From Aerococcaceae bacterium DSM 111022 (GTDB taxonomy: Bacteria > Bacillota > Bacilli > Lactobacillales > Aerococcaceae), in assembly GCA_015863195.1 (NCBI GenBank), contig JACBXO010000011.1:1-33898 (forward strand): DNA of 33,898 nucleotides, given 5' to 3'. The notes under the pieces are model-generated. The model saw only the letters and a program-made list of their open reading frames with translations, was not told the origin of the DNA and did no database searches. Of the stretch, positions 1-8,700 are shown piece by piece. How positions within the stretch are numbered: the first letter of the stretch is position 1; each line of letters opens with the position of its first letter. The translations under genes were made by a program, and so were the position numbers.

Positions 1-68
1 CAAATGTCTTACTATCAGCATCTCGGGACATCATGTTAATCACCCATTTTATTTTTATTATACAGGAA

Positions 69-111
69 AAACCCCTTGAAATCACTATATATCAGTGTTT
101 TCAAGGGGTTT
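69..111. terminator. Strong hairpin, probable terminator
   Basis: Two perfect 13-base arms (69-81 and 99-111, core CCCCTTG/CAAGGGG) enclose a loop whose own ends CACT/AGTG can extend the stem. The left-hand exit has the better T-run on the minus strand (GGGGTTTTTCC), so it probably ends a minus-strand gene. No gene on either side of it within the window was recognised. Confidence 0.6.
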
Positions 112-257
112 GTCTACAGCCTGAGTTTCATATAATGAAACTTTTTTTAAATTGTTTAATGGTAAAAATAAAGGTATTGTATAATACAATTCAATTTTTT
201 CCATATGAGCAGGTATTATACTGCCATTTGAATATTGCGGTTAGATAGCTCCACCTG

Positions 258-319
258 TGTGGACTTTAGTCCCACTCAGTGCGGAGAAATGCTCCGTTGG
301 TGCGAAAGGTGCTCCATAG
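258..319 (+). repeat. Three ~17-20 bp tandem-spaced repeats, IS21-type left-end remnant
   Basis: Three imperfect units starting at 258, 280 and 301 share the form TGxGGAxxxxxxxTCCx and are spaced 22 and 21 bp. The intact IS21-family left end at 33679-33739 has the same architecture: three TGCGG...ACCA units at 22-bp spacing. Members of the IS21 family carry multiple transposase-binding repeats of this type at their ends. No istA follows here, so this would be only an end fragment. The assignment is by analogy of layout, not identity. Confidence 0.4.
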
Positions 320-342
320 TTATTAAAATTTTATGAACAAAA

Positions 343-374
343 GGCTATTAATCCCAAGAATAGGACTAATAGCC
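343..374. terminator. Rho-independent terminator hairpin
   Basis: GGCTATTAATCC (343-354) pairs with GGACTAATAGCC (363-374), with one G:T, around an 8-base loop. T-rich sequence follows on both strands. On the minus strand it lies just after a short open stretch (412-381) that ends in a stop codon and reads IKYIDEALGE, which may be the C-terminal tail of a host gene whose front was removed by the IS21 end at 413. Confidence 0.6.
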
Positions 375-412
375 TATATTTTATTCTCCTAAAGCTTCGT
401 CAATATATTTAA

Positions 413-483
413 TGATTATTACGCGCCTTCAGGCCCACCTATCCACTCTCTTGAGTCTTTGGATATCCAATTGGAGTCCGCTT
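413..483 (-). mobile_element. IS21-family right-end remnant (copy 1)
   Basis: Read on the minus strand this stretch closely matches 13079-13147. Both copies contain GGACTC, AATTGGATAT, GACTC and then GGTGGGCCTGAAGGCGCG followed by TAATAATCA. Homology stops precisely after the terminal CA in both, and IS21 elements end in TG...CA. In the other copy an istB C-terminus lies immediately inside, which identifies the family. Here nothing recognisable of the transposition genes remains inside the end, so it is a relic. Confidence 0.65.
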
Positions 484-533
484 ATGTTAACGTCAAGTAA
501 ACAAGCATTTTAGCGGAAAGAACACAAAAAAAG

Positions 534-570
534 CTTTGCAATTCCTTTAAGGAACTGCAAAGTTTTTTTT
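534..570. terminator. Bidirectional terminator
   Basis: CTTTGCAATTCC (534-545) pairs with GGAACTGCAAAG (551-562) with one G:T. Eight T follow on the plus strand, and an A-run on the other side gives a T-run for the minus strand. It sits about 30 bp beyond the stop codon of the minus-strand small gene at 601-921 and would end that transcript. Confidence 0.75.
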
Positions 571-600
571 AAGTAACTTAATTTTACAAAAATAGTGAAA

Positions 601-921
601 TCATTTGAATAGTTGTTTATTTACCCATAGTTGGGAAGCCTCATCTAACATTTCTTGCCAATTTTCAAAAGATGTAGTTCTATTAACAAACGAATCTAGT
701 TCATCGTCTGGGATACTTGAAATATCTTTTCAATTAAACTTGCTTTTATCTTCAAAGGAATCGATATTTTCGAAGTTAGTATATTCTTGCATAAAACTGT
801 CTGGAAATAATTCATCAAAACTTACTTCATGTTCTCCATTTAGTCTTTCGGCATTTTTAATTTGTTTATCAAGATCTTTTTTAAGTTTATCTAGACCAGA
901 AGTATCTAATTCAAATTTCAT
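601..921 (-). pseudogene. 106-codon small protein gene with an in-frame TGA
   Basis: From ATG at 921 (RBS GAGGTGATG) the frame reads MKFELDTSGLDKLKKDL and on to KSKFN. It then meets TGA at 732-730 and continues in the same frame as KDISSIPDDELDSF ... FENWQEMLDEASQLWVNKQLFK to a second TGA at 603-601. The part after the stop is clearly protein-like, and the full 106 codons look like one soluble, acidic alpha-helical protein. I recall similar small hypothetical proteins of about this length starting MKFELDTSGLD in phage or mobile-element settings, but their function is unknown to me. The simplest reading is a nonsense mutation (for example TGG to TGA). It lies 37 bp downstream of the broken gene at 959-1342 in the same direction. 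Confidence 0.65.
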
Positions 922-958
922 TACATCACCTCATTTCTTTGTGGATTTGATTCATATA

Positions 959-1342
959 TTACCAAAGTCCGAAAGTTTTCCCAGCTTGTTCCAGAGCTGT
1001 TTGTGTAGCTAATGCGGCAGGTGTAACTGTTTTTTTATCTGCTCCTAAGCCAAGCCCTTCCAATTTATCCTCATCTTCTCCTTTGGCTGTTAAGAATAAA
1101 ATAGGATAGTCCTTCTGTTCTTTCAGTATTTTCATTAAAGAAAAGTCGTCACCATCGGGCAGCATGACATCTAGTATTGCTAACTCTGGTGAATACTCCT
1201 TAGCTACGCTCACTGCTTCTTTGGCTGTCTGTGCAGTTTGGATATTCTCGAAATCATATTCTTTTAAAATAGAAGCCACCATATCTAACAGTTCAGGTTC
1301 ATCATCAACTAATAAGATTCTTTTTTGTTTGTTGAATTGCAA
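959..1342 (-). pseudogene. Response-regulator receiver domain, truncated and fused to a foreign tail
   Basis: The first ~100 residues are a two-component receiver domain: KRILLVDDEPE with the acidic pair, the phosphoacceptor Asp in ELAILDVMLPDGD, the switch Thr in LFLTAKGED, and GLGLGAD. Where the conserved D(Y/x)xxKPF motif and then an OmpR-type DNA-binding domain should follow, the frame runs into TPAALATQTALEQAGKTFGLW and stops. That tail does not belong to a receiver and looks like the C-terminus of another protein, so a deletion has probably fused two genes. At the 5' end the gene runs into the palindrome and IS110 relic at 1331-1360; the only start in frame is a TTG inside the palindrome with no ribosome site. 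There is no output domain, so a functional regulator is unlikely. No histidine kinase is nearby. Confidence 0.75.
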
Positions 1343-1360
1343 TAATTATTGCAATTCAAC
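1331..1360. repeat. Perfect 30-bp palindrome at the IS110/response-regulator junction
   Basis: GTTGAATTGCAATAA is followed without a spacer by its exact reverse complement. The palindrome lies exactly where the transposase reading frame stops resembling its family (after DYYYKL) and the response-regulator coding sequence begins. It may be an insertion target, an inverted duplication made during the rearrangement, or both. Confidence 0.9.
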
Positions 1361-2424
1361 TTATAATAGTAATCAATAATATGGTTATCGATATATTTAT
1401 GACGTTTAATCATATTTTGAACAGTATAATATAAAATCATACGAGCTCTTTTATTTCCTCTTTTTTGAATTCGGTCTCTTTTATAAATAGTTCCAGACTG
1501 ATACCTTCGAATATCAATTCCAACAAATGCGTTCAATTGTTTATTGGTTTTAAAACGCTGAATATCACCCAACTCAGCTAATAATAATGCACTGGTAACT
1601 TCCCCAATACCAGGGATACTTTCTAATATAGAAAATTCAGTGAGTACGGTTGCCTCAGAAATCAATTCCTTTCAGATTTCTCTTTTTTCATCAAGCAATC
1701 TATCAATGTTTTTAATCCGCTTTCTTACTTGTTTGACTCGAAAGCTATCTTTATTAACAATCGGATAAGATTTTTCTGCACACTTTTGAATCCACTCGGC
1801 TTTATCACCTGCTTGTTGGTCTGAAATTCTTTTCTTAGTCTGCTTTTTTATAAAATTTTTAATTTTGGTTCGTGAATGATCATTTACATAATCAGGATGA
1901 GGATATTTTTCTAGAACTTTTAGAATATATTGGGATAAATTGTCCTTGTAAATTTCTTCAATCCCTGGAAAAGTATATTGTAACTCACTATGCAGGTAAT
2001 TCCTATTCACTAATAGTTCGTCATGAACTTGATGATATGAAAATGACATTGCTTTAAGTTCTTTGTATCGAAGAGAAGGAGGAATAGTGATTTGACGGTT
2101 GAATTTTAAATGGGATAAGGCGAGACGATGAGCGTCTGTTTGATCTGTTTTCATTTGTCTAAGTGTAGCTGTTTGAAAACTAACTTCCAATGGATTTAAG
2201 CAATAATAATTAAAGCCATTGGTTTCAAACAAATGTTCCAACAGTTTAGAATACACACCTGTGGCTTCAAAAACCAATTCCACTTTATTTCTTTTTAAAA
2301 AGGGTAAGAGTTCATTGAATGTCGTTTGATTATGCTTTATTTCACCTTCATAAATCAATTCTAGACTTTTATAAAGTACCATATAACTTTTTCCTTTACT
2401 TACATCAAATGCCATTACATACAT
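1361..2424 (-). pseudogene. IS110-family transposase, interrupted by TGA and truncated at the C-terminus
   Basis: ATG at 2424 follows AAAGGAGG. The N-terminal half is the RuvC-like DEDD domain of IS110 transposases: Asp in MAFDVSKGK, Glu in LVFEATGVY, and the pair in MKTDQTDAH. The second half is the Transposase_20 domain with IPGIGEVTSALLLAELGD, FVGID and the serine-containing YQSGTIYKRDRIQKRGNKRAR. The two halves are in the same frame but separated by a TGA at 1674-1672 (DEKREI-stop-KELISEA). After IIDYYYKL the family's usual last ~30 residues are missing, replaced by sequence of the palindromic junction. It encodes no intact enzyme as it stands. The 5' noncoding region survives and is described separately. 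Confidence 0.85.
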
Positions 2425-2429
2425 GATTT

Positions 2430-2670
2430 AACCTCCTTTCACTTAACTTGAAGTCTTCACTAAGATTTGTCTATCTATTTTCCTAATTACGATCTTATAG
2501 ACCAACATACTATAAACAAATTAAACAAAAATAGTGAAGTGGACCTGTTTGACATTCGGATTTTAAAACCCACTAGTGTTGTCGGTCTCAAATACTTCAC
2601 ATCTACTATAAAAAAAATAGTAGTGTAATACCACCGTCGTGGATATTACACTACTAATCTTAGTATGTTT
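2430..2670 (-). ncRNA. Candidate IS110 bridge (seeker) RNA region, copy A
   Basis: IS110 elements encode a structured guide RNA in the noncoding DNA flanking the transposase (established for IS621 and relatives). Here the region upstream of the transposase contains a long hairpin at 2619-2655 (AGTAGTG...CACTACT arms with a CCACGAC/GGTGG apex) and a conserved block GGTCCACTTCA (minus strand, 2545-2535). The second copy at 12738 keeps the hairpin and this block but differs in sequence between them, and the stem bases change in a compensating way. That pattern suggests RNA structure plus variable guide loops. RNA ends are not determined. Confidence 0.6.
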
Positions 2671-2693
2671 GACATAGAGCCAAAAATATTTTG

Positions 2694-2746
2694 ACGACAA
2701 AAACTCCCATGCGTCGCGTCAGTAACGCATGGGAGTTTCTGTTGTC
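2694..2746 (-). terminator. Terminator of the adhesin gene
   Basis: AAACTCCCATGCGT (2701-2714) and ACGCATGGGAGTTT (2725-2738) form a perfect 14-bp stem, extendable by GACAACAG/TTGTCGTC. It exits into TTTTTG on the minus strand, about 30 bp past the adhesin stop codon. It is one of the strongest terminators in the window. Confidence 0.9.
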
Positions 2747-2772
2747 TTAGAAAGTTCATCTTTGTGAAATGA

Positions 2773-5700
2773 CTATTCTTTCGTACGACGTTTTGTATCA
2801 ACAACCATGAGACCTGCTCCGGACAATAAGGCTACCATTGCTAAGGCTAAGGTTTCCATTGTCTGATCGTTTTCACCAGTCTCTGGTAATGTACCAATAC
2901 TTTGTTTAACTAATGCTACTTGTTCATCAACACTTGGTTCCGCTGGTTCTACTGGATCACTTGGATCTGCTGGATTAGGTGTCGGATTTCCAGGTATTTC
3001 TGGTTCGCCCGGTTCGCCCGGTTCGCCTGGTTCGCCCGGTTCACCCGGTTCGCCTGGTTCACCTGGTTCGCCTGGTTCGCCCGGTTCACCCGGTTCGCCC
3101 GGTTCACCCGGTTCGCCCGGTTCGCCCGGTTCACCTGGTTCGCCCGGTTCACCCGGTTCGCCCGGTTCACCCGGTTCGCCCGGTTCACCCGGTTCGCCTG
3201 GTTCGCCCGGTTCACCCGGTTCGCCCGGTTCACCCGGTTCGCCTGGTTCACCTGGTTCGCCTGGTTTACCTGGTTCGCCTGGTTCGCCCGGTTCACCCGG
3301 TTCGCCCGGTTCACCCGGTTCGCCCGGTTCGCCTGGTTCGCCCGGTTCACCCGGTTCACCCGGTTCGCCCGGTTCACCCGGTTCGCCTGGTTCACCTGGT
3401 TGTCCTGGTTCACCTGGTTCGCCTGGTTCACCTGGTTCGCCCGGTTCACCTGGTTCGCCCGGTTCGCCCGGTTCACCTGGTTCGCCTGGTTCACCTGGTT
3501 CGCCTGGTTCACCCGGTTCGCCTGGTTCGCCTGGTTCACCTGGTTCGCCTGGTTTACCTGGCATGCAACAAGGAATCTCAATCGTTACCGTTGAATTGTC
3601 AGTGTACACAATCGTTAATTGACCATCAATCGTATAAATTTTCTTGATGCCGCGTCCATCTTTACCATCACGGATGAAGTGACGACTAGACTCATTACCG
3701 TCAGCGTCTTTCACAATCACCCATAGTCCAGTGTCGCCATTTTCATTGGTTCCTGGAATGGTTTCGATACTTGGTGAACGTCCGTCTTCGCCGTCTTGGC
3801 CATCACGGACAAATTCACGAGAAACTTCATTGCCATCGCCATCATAAATGATGATCCACTGGCCACTTTCACCTTTTTCATTCTTACCAGGCTCTACTTT
3901 GACGGATGGTGTTTTACCATCGACGCCATCTTTGCCATCTTGACCATCTTGGCCATCTTTGCCGTCATGGATGAATTCACGCACGATTTCGTCGCCATTC
4001 GGACGCGTAATGATTAACCAGTAACCACTATTGCCTTGACCATCTTCGCCTGGCTCTGTGCGAACTTGTGGTGTTTCACCATCTTTGCCGTCTTGGCCAT
4101 CTTTACCGTCACGACCATGGTAAATCGTACGTGTTTCAGTCGTACCATCTGGATGAGTGATACGAATAATCACACCGATTTCATTGCCATCACGGTCGAC
4201 GACAGGTTCTGTCGTGATAGTTGAAGATTGACCATCTTCGCCGTCTTGACCATCTTTACCATCTGCGATAAAGTCACGATCTAATTCTTGACCTGTCTCA
4301 CGGTCGCGGATAATAATCCAGACACCAGTTTGGCCATTGAAGCTGCCTGGTTCTGTTGTGGCCGTGATGGATTTTCCATCTTCGCCATCTTTGCCGTCGC
4401 GACCATCGCGAATAATGTGCGTATGCGATGATCCATCAGGATTAGTAATCGTAATCTCTACACCTGTTTCAGTATCACGAGAAGAAATTGTTGGTGATTT
4501 TCCATCTTCGCCATCTGCGATGAACTCACGGTCTATTTCTTGGAAAGTATCCCGATCACGGATAATCAACCATGTCCCTGATTTACCATCATGATCTCCA
4601 CGCTCAACGGTGGCGATAATTGATTTTCCATCTTTTCCATCTTGGCCGTCTTGACCATCTTGACCATGATAGATAATACGTTCTTCTACTCGTCCATCTG
4701 GATGGGTGATGATAATCTTGTAGCCCAATTCCTTACCATTTGGATCTGTGATTGGTTCCGTTGTGATTTCTGGTGATTTACCGTCTTCACCATCTTGACC
4801 ATCCACTCCGTCTGCTCCGTTTTCGCCATTCGCAACGAAGTCTCGGTCTAACTCTTCACCGGTATCACGGTCACGGACAATAATCCAAACGCCTTCTTTT
4901 CCTTGGAAAGTACCTGGTTCGGTTTCAACAGTAACAGATTGACCATCTTGACCGTCTTGGCCGTCTTGGCCGTCGGCTCCGTCAGCACCATCTTTACCAT
5001 CTTTACCATCACGGACAATCGTTTCTGTTGTTGTCCCGTCTGGGTTTGTAATGATAATTGTGTAGCTTCCATCGCCATTGTCAACCACTTCTACAGTTGG
5101 TGATTGACCATCTTCTCCGTCGGTTCCATCTTGGCCGTCACGGATGATTGTTTCGGTCGTTGTACCATCTGGGTTAACGATGGTTACAGTGTGAGTGCCG
5201 TCGCCGTTGTCTACTACTGTCGCTGTTGGGGACTCACCATCTTCACCATCACGGATGATTGTTTCGGTTGTTGTACCATCTGGGTTAACGATGGTTACAG
5301 TGTGAGTACCGTCGCCGTTGTCTACCACTTCTACAGTTGGTGATTGACCATCTGCTCCGTCGGTTCCATCTTGGCCGTCACGGATGATTGTTTCGGTCGT
5401 TGTACCATCTGGGTTAACGATCGTTACAGTGTGAGTGCCGTCGCCGTTGTCTACCACTGTCGCTGTTGGGGATTCACCATCTTCACCATCACGGATGATT
5501 GTTTCGGTTGTTGTACCATCTGGGTTAACGATGGTTACAGTGTGAGTGCCGTCGCCGTTGTCTACCACTGTCGCTGTTGGGGACTCACCATCTTCACCGT
5601 CACGGATGATTGTTTCGGTCGTTGTACCATCTGGGTTGACGATGGTTACGGTATGAGTACCGTCGCCGTTGTCTACCACTGTCGCTGTTGGGGACTCACC

Positions 5701-8700
5701 ATCTTTACCGTCACGGATGATTGTTTCGGTCGTTGTACCATCTGGGTTGACGATGGTTACGGTATGAGTGCCGTCGCCGTTGTCTACCACTGTCGCTGTT
5801 GGGGATTGACCATCTGCTCCGTCGGTTCCATCTTGGCCGTCACGGATGATTGTTTCGGTTGTTGTACCATCTGGATTGGTGATGATCACTGTATGCGTTC
5901 CATCGCCATTGTCACGGACTTCGGCCGTTGGTGATTCACCATCTGCGCCATCTTGACCAGGGTCACCTTTCTCACCTTTTTCACCATCACGTATCGTGGT
6001 TTCTGTGGTTGAGCCATCTGGGTTGGTGATGATGACTGTGTGTGTGCCGTCGCCATTGTCGCGGACTTCAGCCGTTGGTGATTGACCGTCTGAGCCATCT
6101 GCTCCGTCAGCTCCATCTTGACCGTCACGTATGATTGTTTCGCTCGTTGACCCGTCTGGGTTGGTGATAATCACTGTATGCGTGCCATCGCCATTGTCGC
6201 GGACTTCAGCCGTTGGTGATTGACCATCTTCGCCATCTGCGCCGTCTGCTCCGTCTTGACCGTCACGTATGATTGTTTCGCTCGTTGACCCGTCTGGATT
6301 GGTGATAATCACTGTATGCGTGCCATCGCCATTGTCACGGACTTCAGCCGTTGGTGATTGACCGTCTGCTCCGTCTTGACCAGGGTCACCTTTCTCACCT
6401 TTTTCACCATCACGAATCGTGGTTTCTGTGGTTGAGCCATCTGGGTTGGTGATAATCACTGTGTGTGTGCCGTCGCCATTGTCACGGACTTCAGCCGTTG
6501 GTGATTGACCGTCTGCGCCATCTTGACCAGGGTCACCTTTCTCACCTTTTTCACCATCACGGATCGTGGTTTCTGTGGTTGAGCCGTCTGGGTTAGTGAT
6601 GATTACTGTATGCGTGCCATCGCCATTGTCGCGGACTTCAGCCGTTGGTGATTGACCATCTTCGCCGTCTGCTCCATCAGCTCCGTCTTGACCGTCACGT
6701 ATGATTGTTTCGCTTGTTGACCCGTCTGGGTTGGTGATAATCACTGTATGCGTGCCATCGCCATTATCGCGAACTTCGGCCGTTGGTGATTGACCGTCTG
6801 CGCCATCTGCTCCGTCAGTTCCATCTTGACCAGGGTCACCTTTCTCACCTTTTTCACCATCACGAATCGTGGTTTCAGTGGTTGATCCGTCTGGGTTGGT
6901 GATAATCACTGTATGTGTGCCATCGCCATTGTCACGGACTTCAACCGTTGGTGATTGACCGTCTGCGCCATCTGCTCCGTCAGCACCATCTTGACCGTCA
7001 CGTATGATTGTTTCGCTCGTTGAGCCATCTGGATTGGTGATGATCACTGTATGCGTGCCATCGCCATTGTCACGGACTTCAGCCGTTGGTGATTCACCAT
7101 CTACGCCGTCTGATCCGTCTTGACCGTCACGTATGATTGTTTCGCTTGTTGAGCCATCTGGATTGGTGATGATCACTGTATGCGTGCCATCGCCATTGTC
7201 ACGAACTTCAGCCGTTGGTGATTGACCGTCTGCGCCAGGGTCACCTTTTTCACCATCACGAATGATTGTCTCAGTCGTTGATCCGTCTGGGTTGGTGATA
7301 ATCACTGTATGCGTGCCATCGCCATTGTCACGGACTTCAGCCGTTGGTGACTGACCATCTGCGCCGTCTGATCCGTCACGTATGATTGTTTCGCTCGTTG
7401 ACCCGTCTGGATTGGTGATAATCACTGTATGCGTGCCATCGCCATTGTCGCGGACTTCGGCCGTCGGTGATTGACCATCTGCACCATCTGCTCCGTCTGC
7501 GCCATCTTGACCAGGGTCACCTTTTTCACCATCACGTATCGTGGTTTCTGTGGTTGAGCCATCTGGGTTGGTGATGATCACTGTGTGTGTGCCGTCGCCA
7601 TTGTCACGGACTTCAGCCGTTGGTGATTGACCATCTGCGCCATCAGTCCCATCTTCTCCATCTTTACCATCAGGAATGAATTGATCTTCTTCTTTTTCGA
7701 ATTCATTGGTATTCGGGTTGAAGATTCGAACAGTGATACGTGTTCCTGGAACCTGTTCCCCGGTTTCTGGATGCGTATCGGTCACACGTTCCGTAATGAT
7801 AATCGGTTCGTTTGGTAGTAATGGTTGTGCCGGTTCTGCTGGTTTCGGTGCGGGAATATGCACTTCACGGCCCGTGTTATAAATAATGGTGACACTGCCG
7901 TCTGGGTTTGTGCGAGTTTCCGTAATTGTTTCAAAGTTATACTCAAAGATTTCATCTTGCGCTTCTTGAATCACTTCACGCGATACTTCTTCCCAGTATT
8001 GACCACGCATTTGAATGAAGTTTTCCGGTGTGAAATCAGGGATCGTTTCAGGATCGACATGACGATACAAGACACGAACACGTTCGTCGCGACCTTCTTG
8101 AACTTTAACGATTTGACCCGGTGCCACCGTCCCATTATAACGGAATTGGGTCTTGAAGCTTGAATCTTCAACGGTCATTTCGTACAGTTCTTCAGGTTCT
8201 TGAATTTGAACACGTTGGTAAACATAAGTGATTTCTTGAGTTTCATTAGGAATATAAGCTCCAGCAGCTAAACTACCATCAGCATTATAAGTTGGAGAGT
8301 TAACAAGATTATCTACTCCGACAAACGAATATTCTTCATATCCAAGTCGGTCTTCACTCTCTGTAGTATATAAATCTGAACTTGTCCCTGTTTGCACAGG
8401 CTCATCAAAAGTAGCATCAACGGAAATAACATTTCCAAGTTCATCTACCGTAACATATCGATGATGCTCAATAAAACTCCCTTGCTGAGCAACAGGGTCT
8501 CCAGTGGTATTATCTCCTGTAGACGCAGAACCACCAATAATAGGCATTTCACCCCAGCCAAACCTTGACGCGCCTCTACTCAAAAGTGAAGTAGTAACAT
8601 TGACTAAGCTTGGATTGTTATCTTCAAAAGGGACTTGCCAAACGACTACATAACGTTTACCTTCTTGGGCCAAACCAGGAAGTAAAATCTCATTATTACC

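Larger units (their letters stand above)
1361..2670 (-). mobile_element. IS110-family insertion element, right end lost
   Basis: The unit contains the broken transposase and about 245 bp of upstream noncoding DNA. Its outer left boundary is placed near 2670 because similarity to the second copy (from 12738) stops there (shared AACATACTAAG). The transposase-side end is missing at the palindrome. IS110 elements lack simple terminal inverted repeats, so boundaries can only be set by comparing copies. Confidence 0.7.

Noticed and set aside
33-248. 71-codon plus-strand open frame at the left edge
   Set aside because: It crosses the strong hairpin at 69-111 and has no ribosome site.
601-1674. TGA read as tryptophan or other recoding
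   Set aside because: Intact genes in the window, for example the one ending at 601-603 and the ribbon-helix-helix gene, use TGA as a terminal stop, and both internal TGAs are in visibly decaying genes.
2920-3647. Long open frames on both strands over the collagen tract (Arg/Phe-, Val-Arg-Pro- and Asn-Gln-Val-rich proteins)
   Set aside because: They arise because a 9-nt repeat without stop codons is open in several frames. They have no ribosome sites and no protein-like composition; only the GEP frame continues into a signal peptide and an LPETG anchor.
5104-5934. Plus-strand open frames with repeated DDCFGCCTIWV-type sequence
   Set aside because: They are antisense images of the adhesin's NPDGTTTE repeats, with cysteine-rich composition and no start signals.
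3000-7640. CRISPR-like appearance of the regularly spaced repeats
   Set aside because: Repeat and spacer parts are all in one coding frame, the spacers (Gly-x-y codons) are themselves repetitive, and no cas gene is present.
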